The position numbers and the translations under genes are program-made. Below are positions 42,910-52,077 of a stretch of DNA of 64,000 nucleotides, one piece after another. The stretch lies in NCBI RefSeq assembly GCF_003697785.1, contig NZ_QOKZ01000002.1, positions 248,001 to 312,000 on the forward strand, given 5' to 3'. The stretch's first letter is position 1, and every line of letters starts with the position of its first letter. The DNA comes from Paracoccus alkanivorans. GTDB taxonomy: Bacteria > Pseudomonadota > Alphaproteobacteria > Rhodobacterales > Rhodobacteraceae. Below the pieces are notes generated by a model. That model saw only the letters and a list, made by a program, of their open reading frames with translations, made no database searches and was not told the DNA's origin.

Positions 42910-44562
42910 ATGACATCCAACAGGATCACCCGCCGCGGCACGATGCAGATGATGGGGCTGGCCGGGGCTGCCGGGCTCTTTGCCCCGAACCTGCTCGTCA
43001 GCAGGGCGCTGGCGGCGGCACCCGATGCCCCCACGGGCCAGATCATCGTCGGTTTCTCGCAAGAGCCCACGGTGTTCAACCCGCTCATGCCCCGGATCGA
43101 GGTGGATGATGGCGTGCAGCTTTCGCTATTCGACGCGCTGTTCCGTATCAGCCCCGAGGGCGAATTCATTCCCGCGCTTGCCGCCGAAGTTCCGACCATC
43201 GAAAATGGCGGCCTATCCGAAGATGGGCTGGAATGGCGCGTCAAGCTGCGCGACGATGTGAAATGGCATGATGGTGAACCCTTTACCGCCGAAGATGTGA
43301 AATTCACTCTGGAACTGGTGGTCGATCCGAATTTCAGAAGCTGGCGCACCACCGGGCATGATCTGGTCCGCGACCTGACCGTAGTCTCGCCGACCGAGAT
43401 CACATGGCGCATGGAAGAGCCCTTTGCCCCCTATATGGCCATCCTCGTGGAAACAATGATGGTGCCCAAGCATATCCTTGGCCCCGAAGAGGATCGCAAC
43501 AACGCACCTTTCAACCAGGCGCCTGTCGGCACGGGCGCGTTCAAATGGGGCAGCCGGACGGCCGGGGACCATCTGGAGCTGGTCGCCAATCCCGATTACT
43601 TTGGCGAAGGCCCGTATATCGAGCGGCTGATCTACAAATATATCCCCGATCTGACCGTGCTTTATACCCAGTTCAAGAGCGGTGATATCGACATCGCCGG
43701 GTCTCAATACATCACTCCGGACAATTACGAAGAGGCGAAAACGCTGCCCGGAAAAGTGGTGGAGGTCGTTCCCTCACCGACCGTGGAATCCCTGTTCCTC
43801 AACATGGAGCGGCCACAATTCAAGGAGAAGGCGGTGCGCGAGGCGCTTTACGCGGCGCTGGACAAGCAGGCGATCATCGACGCGCTTTATTATGGTCTGC
43901 CGACTCCGACCGAAAGCTATCTGCCGCAGCAATCCTTTTTCTACAATCCCGACCTTCCCCAGCATGAATTCAATATCGAGAGGGCCAACCAGATCCTCGA
44001 CGAGGCGGGCTGGACCCGGGGTGCGGGGGGAATCCGGGAAAAGGACGGGGTCCGACTGTCTTTCACCAACTCGACCACCTCGGGCAACCATCTGCGCGAG
44101 CAGGCGCAGCAATTCATCCAGCAGACCTTTGCCGAGATCGGCGTCGAGATGACCATCTCGAACAAACCGCCTGCGGTGATGTGGGGGGATTACTGGACGA
44201 ATTCGGAATTCGACACGGTCATCGTGGGGATCGTCTTTACCACCGGGGCCGATGCCGATGTGACGGTGCGTTTCCATTCCGGCGCCATCCCGGCGCAGGA
44301 CGGTGCCGGATCGAATACCGGCCAGTACCAGAACGAAGAGGTCGACAAGCTGCTGGAGCAGGGCACAAGCACTTTCGTGCCCGAGGAGCGCAAGGAGATC
44401 TATCACCAGCTGCAAAAGATCATCCGCGACGATCTGCCTTTGCTGCCGATGTTCCAATATGCCACCGTCCGTGGCCATAAAGAGGGCATCATGGGTATCG
44501 TGCCGAATATCAATACCCGCATCGATACCTGGCATGCGGCGGCCTATTACTGGGACAACTGA
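42910..44562 (+). CDS. Periplasmic binding protein of dipeptide-type ABC importer (family 5)
   Basis: A 550-residue family-5 solute receptor. The N terminus has a twin-arginine-like signal (TRRGTMQMMG, hydrophobic LAGAAGLFAP), suggesting Tat export, with cleavage near ALAA. The family block ISPEGEFIPALAAEVPT and the later DGLEWRVKLRDDVKWHDGEP are typical. A strong GGGAGGA ribosome site precedes the ATG. A hairpin (44583-44608) follows before the permease genes. Ligands of the family include peptides, opines and nickel; the flavoprotein next door suggests an amine-containing compound. Confidence 0.93.
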   Translation: MTSNRITRRGTMQMMGLAGAAGLFAPNLLVSRALAAAPDAPTGQIIVGFSQEPTVFNPLMPRIEVDDGVQLSLFDALFRISPEGEFIPALAAEVPTIENGGLSEDGLEWRVKLRDDVKWHDGEPFTAEDVKFTLELVVDPNFRSWRTTGHDLVRDLTVVSPTEITWRMEEPFAPYMAILVETMMVPKHILGPEEDRNNAPFNQAPVGTGAFKWGSRTAGDHLELVANPDYFGEGPYIERLIYKYIPDLTVLYTQFKSGDIDIAGSQYITPDNYEEAKTLPGKVVEVVPSPTVESLFLNMERPQFKEKAVREALYAALDKQAIIDALYYGLPTPTESYLPQQSFFYNPDLPQHEFNIERANQILDEAGWTRGAGGIREKDGVRLSFTNSTTSGNHLREQAQQFIQQTFAEIGVEMTISNKPPAVMWGDYWTNSEFDTVIVGIVFTTGADADVTVRFHSGAIPAQDGAGSNTGQYQNEEVDKLLEQGTSTFVPEERKEIYHQLQKIIRDDLPLLPMFQYATVRGHKEGIMGIVPNINTRIDTWHAAAYYWDN

Positions 44563-44582
44563 CGCCTTTCCAGGCTCCATGT

Positions 44583-44608
44583 CCGGCCTCTGCCCTTTCG
44601 GAGGCCGG
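44583..44608 (+). terminator. Intercistronic hairpin after binding-protein gene
   Basis: CCGGCCTC and GAGGCCGG form a perfect 8-bp stem with a 10-base loop, followed by TTCTC. It lies 20 bases after the binding-protein stop and before the DppB-type gene. It probably reduces permease expression relative to the receptor. Confidence 0.55.
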
Positions 44609-44650
44609 TTCTCCCATCGACAACCAAATGCCCGGCACACAGGATAACCG

Positions 44651-45601
44651 ATGGCCAGATATCTTTTGAAACGCCTTGGTCAAAGCATTGTCTTGCTGAT
44701 CATCGTCTCGATGATCGGGTTCTTCATGTTGCACCTGACCCCCGGCGGGCCCTTGTCGCAATACGCGCTGACGCCGGGCATGACGCAGGAGACAATCGAC
44801 CGTATCGCCGAGCAGATGGGGCTGAACCGGCCCCTGCCCGTTCAGTATCTCGATTGGGTCTGGCGGCTGGTTCAGGGCGATTGGGGGGAATCCTATCGCG
44901 ACAATCAACCCGTGCTTTCCGTGATCGGCCGTCATCTTTTCGCGACGCTTCTTCTGATGGGCAGTTCGACCGCGATCTCCATCGGCATCGGCACCTGGAT
45001 CGGCATTCGCGGCGCCACGCATCGCTATTCGGCCTTCGATTATGTCGCCACGGTGGGCGCGATGGTGGCATTGTCGATTCCGACATTCTGGTTCGGGCTG
45101 GTCGGCATCTATATCTTCTCGCTTGAGCTCGGCTGGCTGCCCGCCGGGAACATGTACGAGATCGGCAACGGCTCGTTCCTTGACTACCTGCATCACCTGA
45201 TCATGCCCAGCGTGGTCCTGGCCCTCGTGAATATCGCGATCTGGAGCCGCTACATGCGGACCGCGACGCTGGATGTCATCAACCAGGATTTCGTCAAGAC
45301 CGCCCGTGCCAAGGGCGTCAGCGAGCGCCGGGTGCTGATGAAACATGTGGTCGGAAACGCGTTACTGCCGATGATCACGCTGGCCGGCATGCAATTGCCC
45401 AACCTGCTCAGCGGCGCCCTGGTGACCGAAACCGTCTTTACCTGGCCCGGCATGGGCAGGCTGTTCCTCGATAGCCTGGGATATAATGATTACCCGGTGG
45501 TGATGGGATTGCTGATGTTTTCCGCCATCCTTGTTCTTCTGGGCAACCTGATCGCCGACCTGATCTCGGCCGCCATCGACCCCCGCATTCGCCTGAGCTG
45601 A
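44651..45601 (+). CDS. Dipeptide-type ABC transporter permease, DppB type
   Basis: A 316-residue inner-membrane permease with six membrane segments. The N-terminal MARYLLKRLGQSIVLLIIVS and the EAA-type loop VKTARAKGVSERRVLMKHVV (about residues 218-237) are typical of DppB/OppB. Ribosome site AGGATAA before the ATG. It pairs with the DppC-type protein 15 bases downstream. Confidence 0.94.
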   Translation: MARYLLKRLGQSIVLLIIVSMIGFFMLHLTPGGPLSQYALTPGMTQETIDRIAEQMGLNRPLPVQYLDWVWRLVQGDWGESYRDNQPVLSVIGRHLFATLLLMGSSTAISIGIGTWIGIRGATHRYSAFDYVATVGAMVALSIPTFWFGLVGIYIFSLELGWLPAGNMYEIGNGSFLDYLHHLIMPSVVLALVNIAIWSRYMRTATLDVINQDFVKTARAKGVSERRVLMKHVVGNALLPMITLAGMQLPNLLSGALVTETVFTWPGMGRLFLDSLGYNDYPVVMGLLMFSAILVLLGNLIADLISAAIDPRIRLS

Positions 45602-45616
45602 CCAGAGGGACGCAAG

Positions 45617-46495
45617 ATGACCGAAACGACGCTCGATACCCCCTCGCATCGCTGGTGGAACAGCCGTGCCCTGTCGCGTTTCATGCGCCACCGGCTCGCG
45701 ATCATCGGCACGGCGATGCTGCTGTTGCTCACACTGGCCTGCTTTGCTGGCCCGCATCTGCTCGCCTATGACGAGCTGTTCATCGACCTGCGGGCGCGGT
45801 TCTCGCCGCCCCTGACCGGCGATCATTACCTGGGCACCGACCCGATGGGGCGCGACATCACGGCGCGGCTGCTGGTTGCGGGACAGACTTCGCTGCTGGT
45901 CGGCTTTTTCGCCATGATCCTTTCCACCCTGATCGGCACGGTCATCGGGGTTGTCGCCGGCTATTACGGCGGCAGGGTGAATGCGGCGCTGATGCGCTTT
46001 GTCGATGCCTTCCTGGCCTTTCCCTCGATCTTCCTGTTGCTGGCGCTTGCGGCCTTCATCAATCCCAGCCCGGTCATGATCACCGTCATCATCGCCGTCA
46101 CAAGCTGGATGGAGATTGCCCGCATCGTCGAGGCCGAGGTCAAATCCCTGCGCGAGAGGGATTTCGTCATGGCGGGCAGGATGCTGGGACTCAGCAATAC
46201 CCATATCATGTTCCGCGAATTGCTGCCGAACATGGTCGGGCCGATCATCGTCGCGGCAACCCTGACCGTCGCGCGCGCGATCCTGCTCGAGGCCTATATC
46301 AGCTTTCTGGGCTATGGCATTCAGCCGCCGCTACCCAGTTGGGGCAACATGCTGAACGGGGCGCAGCAATACCTGGACTCCGCCCCATGGCTTGCGATCG
46401 TGCCGGGGATCACGATCACCATCGCCGTGACCAGCTTCAATTTCATCGGCGACGGATTGCGCGACGCGTTCGACGTGCGTTCCGAACCGACTTGA
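45617..46495 (+). CDS. Dipeptide-type ABC transporter permease, DppC type
   Basis: A 292-residue inner-membrane permease of the DppC/OppC type: N-terminal membrane anchor near residues 28-48 (AIIGTAMLLLLTLACFAG), the conserved LGTDPMGRDI block, and the EAA-type loop VMAGRMLGLSNTHIMFRELL. It ends with FNFIGDGLRDAFD as usual. A decayed dehydrogenase gene begins 11 bases downstream, probably once part of this operon. Confidence 0.95.
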   Translation: MTETTLDTPSHRWWNSRALSRFMRHRLAIIGTAMLLLLTLACFAGPHLLAYDELFIDLRARFSPPLTGDHYLGTDPMGRDITARLLVAGQTSLLVGFFAMILSTLIGTVIGVVAGYYGGRVNAALMRFVDAFLAFPSIFLLLALAAFINPSPVMITVIIAVTSWMEIARIVEAEVKSLRERDFVMAGRMLGLSNTHIMFRELLPNMVGPIIVAATLTVARAILLEAYISFLGYGIQPPLPSWGNMLNGAQQYLDSAPWLAIVPGITITIAVTSFNFIGDGLRDAFDVRSEPT

Positions 46496-46505
46496 CGATA
46501 AGGGC

Positions 46506-47185
46506 ATGATGATTTTCCTTGCCAGTATGGATCGTGAACGGGGCTAATTCCTGCAAGCCCGCTTCAAGGAGGTCTTGCCCGACATTCAGGTCGTTCTGGG
46601 CGACGAGCCTTATGACAAATCCTCCATCCGCTACATGCTCACTGGATGGTGCCTGAAGATATCGCCACGGCTTATCCGAATTTGCAGGCCGTCTTTTCGC
46701 TTGGGGCCGGTGTGGATCAGTTCACCGAAGCGGTCTTGCTCCCGCATGTAAGTCTGCTGCGGATCATTAACGATGACCTGACCGCGGTGATGCAGGAATA
46801 TGTGACCATGGCGATCCTGGCCCTGCATCGGGATCTGCCCGGCTATATCAACCGGAAGGCGCGGCAGGTCTGGCAAAAGATTTCCGTCCCGCCACCAGCC
46901 CTAAAACGACGTATCGGCATGATGGGGCTGGGCGAATTGGGACAGGGCGTATTACGCACCCTCGCGCCATTCGGCTTCCCGCTCTCAGGCTGGTCGCGAA
47001 ACCCCAACCGGACCGACGACGTTACACGTTTCAAGGGCCTGAGGGGTTGGAACCGTTTCTCGATCAGACCGACATACTCATCTGCCTGTTGCCGCTGACC
47101 GACGAAACGCAGGCCATCCTGAATCGCAGTCTTTTCGAGCCGCTTCCATCCGATGCCACCCTTGTCCATGTCGGACGCGGACAAC
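46506..47185 (+). pseudogene. Decayed glyoxylate/hydroxypyruvate reductase (GhrA-like)
   Basis: Broken relative of the D-2-hydroxyacid dehydrogenase GhrA. Reading starts at ATG 46506 (MMIFLASMDRERG) and hits a stop at 46542, continues in the same frame (FLQARFKEVLPDIQVVLG), and shifts frame near 46645. It then reads through VFSLGAGVDQFTEAVLLPH and the NAD loop GMMGLGELGQGVL, and shifts again near 47043 into FLDQTDILICLLPLTDETQA. Similarity stops near 47185 (ATLVHVGRG), before the catalytic Glu and His, so the C-terminal third is missing. It cannot be functional. A T-rich and TCAG-rich tract replaces the missing end. Confidence 0.88.
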
Positions 47186-47234
47186 GACCTGTCGGCCCCG
47201 TCTATTTTTTGTTTTTTCTTTTATTTTTTATAGG

Positions 47235-47276
47235 TCTAACTCAGGTCAGCTCAGATCAACTCGCCTCAGCTCAAGA
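47235..47276. repeat. Degenerate TCAG-rich short repeats
   Basis: After a run of T (47204-47230), several imperfect copies of CTCAGRTCA-like units occur (CTCAGGTCAGCTCAGATCAA and onward). The tract lies between the broken ghrA-like gene and tRNA-Thr and differs in composition from its surroundings. It may mark a rearrangement joint. Confidence 0.45.
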
Positions 47277-47383
47277 CTGAAACTAATCATGACACCTAAC
47301 AAGGACAGAACATGAACGTGGGATCAGAAAGTGGGATACACAAAATGACGATATTAGATATGTTTCCTAACCCATTGAAATCA

Positions 47384-47459
47384 TGGTGCCGGTTGCAGGA
47401 ATCGAACCCGCGACCTTCTGATTACAAATCAGCTGCTCTACCTGCTGAGCTAAACCGGC
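47384..47459 (-). tRNA. tRNA-Thr (UGU)
   Basis: On the minus strand a full cloverleaf: acceptor GCCGGTT paired with AACCGGC, D arm TAGCTCAGCAGGTAGAGCA, anticodon stem CTGAT/ATCAG around TTTGTAA with anticodon TGT, T arm GGTTCGATTCC, and an encoded CCA. Confidence 0.97.
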
Positions 47460-47468
47460 CATGCGGGG

Positions 47469-49190
47469 CTAGCCCGCTTTCGACATCCCGATACCGCGAG
47501 ATGCCGGTTGACGCAAGCCGGGATTGGTCTGCGCCAGCAGGATCACCGCCAATAGCCCCACCGACATGACCAGCAACGCGGCCGGAGCGGCATTGCCCAG
47601 ATCCTCGAGGCTGGCCTTTTCATGCACACGGGTCGCGAGCGTCTCGTAGCTGAACGGGCGCAACAGCAGCGTGGCCGGCAGTTCCTTGCAGCTGTCCACG
47701 AAGATCAACAGCAACGCGGAACCGACCGAGCCCCGCATCAGCGGCATCAGGATATCGCGCAGAGCGCCGGTGCTGCTCCGCCCGAGGGAACGCGCCGCCA
47801 TTGGCAGCGAGGGCGGCACCCGGGTGAAGGCCCCATCGATGGCGCCCTGCCCGATCGCGAAGAACCGCACCGTATAGGCGAACACGATCGCGGCGCCGCT
47901 GCCGGTCAGGATCAGCCCCGGATCGCTGCCGGTCAGGGCCAGCCAGCCATCCGCGACCCGATGATCCAGCGCCGCCAGAGGAATCAGAATGCCGACGGCC
48001 AGCACTGCGCCGGGCGCGGCATAACCGATCATTGTCACCGGCAGCAGCAGCCGCGGCAGGCTGCGTCCGGAAAGACGCACCCCGTAGACCATGACCAGCG
48101 CCATCCCCACGGTCAGAACCGCCGCGATCCCGCCAAGGCTGACCGTATGCCAGACCGCAAGCCCCAGCCCCGGAGTAATCCAGCCCTCGGGATAGGCCAG
48201 GGCGTAATTGAGGATCACCCCGACAGGCAGAAGGAATCCAAGGGCAAACGGAAAGGCGCAGGCTGCCGTCGCGGCCATCGCGGGGATACCCTTCAATGTC
48301 AGGCGGCTGATCGGGCGCGGCTGGCGCGCGCTTTGATGAAAACGAGCATTGCGGCGGGCGAAACGCTCCCACAATGCCAGCAGCGTGACCACCAGCAGGA
48401 TGACGCAGGCGATCTGTGCCGCCCCTCCGGCATTGCGGCGCTCCAGCCAGGTGGTGAAAATGCCCGTGTTCAGGGTCTGCACCCCGAAATAGCTGACCAC
48501 GCCGTAATCGGCGACCGATTCCATCATCGCAATGGCCGAGCCGGCGACGATGGCCGGGCGGGCCAGCGGCAGACCGACGCGGCGGAACAGCGCCCAGGGC
48601 CCCGCCCCCAGGGCACGCGCGACCTCATAGGCGCTGCCGGATTGCTCATGCAGGGCCGCGCGGGTCAGCAGGTAGACATAGGGATAAAGCGCCGCCGACA
48701 GAACGACGATCGCCGCCTCGATCGAGCGGATGCGGGGAAACCAGTAATCGCTTGCATTCGTCCAGCCGAACCAGCCGCGCAAGGCGGTCTGCACCGGGCC
48801 GGAATAGTCCAGGAAATCCGCCAGGGCATAGGCCCCGATATAGGCAGGCACGGCCAGCGGAGCCAGAAGCAGCCATTGCATCCAGCGGCGGCCGGGAAAA
48901 TCATACATGCTGACCAGCCATGCGGGCCCGGCCCCCATGCAGGCCGACAGCAGGCCGGTCCCCACCGCCAGGATCACGCTGTTCGACAGGTAACGCGGCA
49001 GGACCGAATTCAGCAGATGCGGCCAGATATTCTCGGTCGGGTTCAGCGCCATCCAGACCACCGCTGCCACCGGCATCAGCACCAGAGCAGCAATGAAAAC
49101 CGCCCCGGCCGACCATGCCCGCCCGCCATTCTGCCGCAGGATGCTTTCGTGGCCGCGCCGCCTCCGGCGGGGCATGTCAAAAACGCTCAT
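47469..49190 (-). CDS. Fe(III)-type ABC transporter permease, FbpB type (fused two-domain)
   Basis: A permease of about 573 residues with two homologous membrane halves, each about six helices, as in FbpB/SfuB/ThiP. EAA-like loops are seen in each half (ARALGAGPWALFRRVGLPLA and ARSLGRSSTGALRDILMPLM). I chose the ATG at 49190 (MSVFDMPRRRR); a GTG at 49226 and an ATG at 49175 are possible, none with a strong ribosome site. The binding protein and ATPase are not adjacent. Iron(III) is the usual substrate for the family, but others (thiamine, 2-aminoethylphosphonate) occur. Confidence 0.88.
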   Translation of the reverse strand: MSVFDMPRRRRRGHESILRQNGGRAWSAGAVFIAALVLMPVAAVVWMALNPTENIWPHLLNSVLPRYLSNSVILAVGTGLLSACMGAGPAWLVSMYDFPGRRWMQWLLLAPLAVPAYIGAYALADFLDYSGPVQTALRGWFGWTNASDYWFPRIRSIEAAIVVLSAALYPYVYLLTRAALHEQSGSAYEVARALGAGPWALFRRVGLPLARPAIVAGSAIAMMESVADYGVVSYFGVQTLNTGIFTTWLERRNAGGAAQIACVILLVVTLLALWERFARRNARFHQSARQPRPISRLTLKGIPAMAATAACAFPFALGFLLPVGVILNYALAYPEGWITPGLGLAVWHTVSLGGIAAVLTVGMALVMVYGVRLSGRSLPRLLLPVTMIGYAAPGAVLAVGILIPLAALDHRVADGWLALTGSDPGLILTGSGAAIVFAYTVRFFAIGQGAIDGAFTRVPPSLPMAARSLGRSSTGALRDILMPLMRGSVGSALLLIFVDSCKELPATLLLRPFSYETLATRVHEKASLEDLGNAAPAALLVMSVGLLAVILLAQTNPGLRQPASRGIGMSKAG

Positions 49191-49309
49191 GCCGGAGCGG
49201 TAGCGCAAAGCGGTTTGACTGTCCACGATTGCCGGATACTGTGCCCCGGAATTTGCATCTCGTTAATCCCTGATGTGCAAGATTTACCGGAGTGGAGAGG
49301 GCAAGCCGC

Positions 49310-50185
49310 ATGCAGATGGTCTTTCATATCGGCGTACATGCTACGGATGACGGCCGGCTACTGAAAACACTGCTGAAGAATAACGACCTGTTGCTGCGGC
49401 AGGAAACCGAAACCGTGCCTCCCCGCCGTCACAGCGGGTTGTTCGAGCAGGCGCTGATGGCGCTTCAGGGCGGGCTCGCAACCAACGAGATGGAAGAGGT
49501 CATCCTGGACGCCATCCTGAAAACCGATGATCCGCAGCGGGTGATCCTGTCCAGCCCCAGCTTCCTGGGTGGTGTCGGGCGGGTCGTCGGGAAAGAGGGG
49601 TTGTATCCGCAGATCGGCAATAGCGTAGCGTCACTGGCCAACCTGTTTCCCAAGGCGGAAGCCGAGTTCTTCATGGCGATCCGCAATCCCGCGACGCTGC
49701 TCTCGGATATCCTGCCGCAATTCAAGGGCGGCGGCTACAAGGCCATGCTGCAGGGCCGCCATCCGCTGGACCTGCGCTGGCGCGAGGCGGCTCAGCGCCT
49801 GGTTCGGGCGGCACAGGGGCGGCGCCTCGTCATCTGGTGCCACGAGGATGTGCCGCTGATCTGGCCCGAGGTGATCCGCCTGATCGGCCAGATCGCCCCC
49901 GAATCGCCGCTCGAAGGGGGGATGCTGTATATGCGTGAACTGCTTGACGACGCCGGTTCCGCGAAACTGGCCGAAGCGATAAGCGCGCGCGACCAGATGT
50001 CGATCTCGGACCGGCGCAAGACCTGCGCCGAGATATTGGGGAAACATGCCGCGGAAGATGTGATGGAACAGCCCGTCGAACTGCCCGACTGGACGCAGGA
50101 GATGGTCGACGAGATGACCGACAACTACCACCGCGATATCGCGGAGATCGTGGCGCTGCCCGGAGTGGAGTTCATCCTGCCATAG
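49310..50185 (+). CDS. Conserved protein of unknown function, possibly sulfotransferase-like fold
   Basis: A 291-residue protein I do not recognise. It begins MQMVFHIGVHATDDGRLLKTL, which resembles the first strand and P-loop-like start of some bacterial sulfotransferase-like proteins, but the usual GxxKxG signature is absent. No signal peptide or membrane helix. Tryptophan- and arginine-rich middle (LDLRWREAAQRLVRAAQG) and an acidic C terminus. The ATG at 49310 has a GAGAGGG ribosome site; a GTG at 49292 is possible. It stands alone, divergent from the FbpB-type gene. Confidence 0.75.
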   Translation: MQMVFHIGVHATDDGRLLKTLLKNNDLLLRQETETVPPRRHSGLFEQALMALQGGLATNEMEEVILDAILKTDDPQRVILSSPSFLGGVGRVVGKEGLYPQIGNSVASLANLFPKAEAEFFMAIRNPATLLSDILPQFKGGGYKAMLQGRHPLDLRWREAAQRLVRAAQGRRLVIWCHEDVPLIWPEVIRLIGQIAPESPLEGGMLYMRELLDDAGSAKLAEAISARDQMSISDRRKTCAEILGKHAAEDVMEQPVELPDWTQEMVDEMTDNYHRDIAEIVALPGVEFILP

Positions 50186-50236
50186 ATCGAGGTCAGAGGC
50201 GGCCGGGCTCCGTGACAGCGGACGGAACCGGCCGTC

Positions 50237-51490
50237 TCACATCCCGGCGAGATCCGCGCCTCCGGCGGCGCGGAACCAGCGGATGACCTTGGCGCGTTCC
50301 TCATCTTCCATGAAGCTGACATTGGCGGGCGGCATCGCATCGGTCAGCCCTGCCTGCACATATATCTCGCGCGCCGCCCGGGCGATATCCGAGGGCGTTT
50401 CGAGGAACACTCCCTTGGGCGCGTGATAGATGCCCTCGTAAACCGGCTCGCGCGCGTGGCACATGGAACAGCGTCCCGCCACGATACCGGCGACCTCGTC
50501 GAAACCCGCCGCCTCGGCGTAACGGGTCTCGACCGGGGTCAGGGCACGGGTCTCGGCATTTTCCAGCGTGTCCTGGTTGAGGCCGATGGAGCTCAGCCAC
50601 ATGATCATGATGAACAGCACCGCCGTCACCGCCCAGGTCCACCACAGTTCGCCCTTGCGGGCATGCATGGTGTTGAAGAAATGCCGGATGGTCACGCCCA
50701 TCAGAAAGATCAGCGCCGCGATCAGCCAGTTGTAATCGCTCGCGAAGGCCAGCGGGTAATGGTTCGACAGCATCAGGAAGATGACCGGCAGGGTCAGGTA
50801 GTTGTTATGCGTCGAACGCAGCTTGGCGATCTTGCCGTATTTCGGATCGGGCGCGCGCTCGGCCTTGAGATCGGCCACCACGATGCGCTGGTTCGGCATG
50901 ATAACCAGGAACACATTCGCGGTCATGATCGTCGCGGTGAAGGCGCCCAGGTGCAACAGCGCCGCGCGCCCGGTGAAGACCTGGTCATAGCCCCAGCCCA
51001 TGACCACCAGCGCCGCGAACAGCAGCAGCATCAGCACGGTCGGGCGTTCTCCGAGCGGCGATTTGCAAAGCGTGTCATAGATCAGCCAGCCGATCGCCAG
51101 GGAGCCGCCCGAGATCAGGATTGCCTGCCATTGCGCCAGCGCCATCTTGGCCGGATCGATCAGGAACAGGTTCGCTCCGGCCCAATAGGTCACCATCAGC
51201 AGCGCCGCGCCCGAAAGCCATGTCGCGTAGCTTTCCCATTTGAACCATGTCAGATGCTCGGGCATCCGTTCCGGCGCGACCAGGTATTTCTGGATATGGT
51301 AGAAACCGCCGCCATGGACCTGCCATTCCTCGCCATGCGCGCCCTTTGGCAGGCCGGGCGCCTTGACCAGGCCGAGATCCAGCGCGACGAAATAGAAGGA
51401 CGAACCGATCCAGGCGATGGCGGTGATCACATGGGTCCAGCGGATCGCGAAGCTCAGCCACTCCCAGATAACGATATGATCGGGAATCAT
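50237..51490 (-). CDS. puuD: Membrane urate hydroxylase PuuD (with C-terminal cytochrome c)
   Basis: A 417-residue inner-membrane protein: eight or so hydrophobic helices in the DUF989 urate oxidase domain (residues 1-310), then a cytochrome c domain with the heme motif CSMCHA (about residue 350). It oxidises urate to 5-hydroxyisourate and passes electrons to the respiratory chain rather than to oxygen. The next enzyme, hydroxyisourate hydrolase, is encoded 3 bases upstream. Confidence 0.95.
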   Translation of the reverse strand: MIPDHIVIWEWLSFAIRWTHVITAIAWIGSSFYFVALDLGLVKAPGLPKGAHGEEWQVHGGGFYHIQKYLVAPERMPEHLTWFKWESYATWLSGAALLMVTYWAGANLFLIDPAKMALAQWQAILISGGSLAIGWLIYDTLCKSPLGERPTVLMLLLFAALVVMGWGYDQVFTGRAALLHLGAFTATIMTANVFLVIMPNQRIVVADLKAERAPDPKYGKIAKLRSTHNNYLTLPVIFLMLSNHYPLAFASDYNWLIAALIFLMGVTIRHFFNTMHARKGELWWTWAVTAVLFIMIMWLSSIGLNQDTLENAETRALTPVETRYAEAAGFDEVAGIVAGRCSMCHAREPVYEGIYHAPKGVFLETPSDIARAAREIYVQAGLTDAMPPANVSFMEDEERAKVIRWFRAAGGADLAGM

Positions 51491-51493
51491 CGC

Positions 51494-51847
51494 TCAGCTC
51501 CCCCGATAGGTCGAATAGCCGAAGGGCGAGACCAGCAGCGGCACATGATAGTGATCCTGCTGCGACATGCCGAAACGGATCGGGATCACGTCCAGGAAAC
51601 GCGGGGTCTCGGGCGGGATTCCCGTGGCATCCATCCAGGCGCCGGCGTGGAATTCCAGCTCGTATGCGCCGGTTTCGAATTCGCTTTCCGGCAGGATTTG
51701 CCGGTCGGTGCGGCCATCGGCATTGGTCTTCAGCCGTGCCAATTCGACCCGCTGTCCGCCCTGCAGGCGAAACAGCACCACCTCCATTCCCTCGGCAGGC
51801 TTGCCGCGGGCGGTATCGAGAACATGGGTTGTCAGGTAACCCGGCAT
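51494..51847 (-). CDS. uraH: 5-hydroxyisourate hydrolase (transthyretin-like)
   Basis: A 117-residue transthyretin-related protein. It has the N-terminal LTTHVLDTARGKPA block, His in YHVPLLVSPFGYSTYRGS and the C-terminal YRGS tetrapeptide that defines the active hydrolase. It opens the ring of 5-hydroxyisourate to OHCU in the urate pathway. A GGGGAGG ribosome site precedes the ATG. Followed at once by puuD, whose product it uses. Confidence 0.96.
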   Translation of the reverse strand: MPGYLTTHVLDTARGKPAEGMEVVLFRLQGGQRVELARLKTNADGRTDRQILPESEFETGAYELEFHAGAWMDATGIPPETPRFLDVIPIRFGMSQQDHYHVPLLVSPFGYSTYRGS

Positions 51848-52006
51848 CTGCGCCTCCCCTGATTATCGCGGTTTCATTGATAACCGATCCTGCCCGCAAG
51901 ACGAGAGGGCGCGAAGGCAAGGCAGTCTATAATTTTCGTAGAAAATCGATTGAAGACAGGCCATGACATGCAGCGGACGGGCTTGGTGCCTGCCCCGGTT
52001 ATGCGA

Positions 52007-52033
52007 CAGCCGGGCAATGGAGATGCCCGGCTG
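52007..52033. terminator. Perfect 10-bp hairpin between deaminase and uraH genes
   Basis: CAGCCGGGCA and TGCCCGGCTG pair perfectly around a 7-base loop, 44 bases after the deaminase stop. No T-run follows. It may end or stabilise the upstream transcript; the rest of the 230-base gap (51848-52077) holds no gene and probably the uraH promoter. Confidence 0.5.
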
Positions 52034-52077
52034 CCTTGGCGTGATGCCGCGTCGAATTGACGGCCGATCAACCTTTG

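Noticed and set aside
47190..47383. Possible small gene or leader between the ghrA remnant and tRNA-Thr
   Set aside because: Only low-complexity T-rich and TCAG-rich sequence and short frames; no ribosome site with a plausible product.
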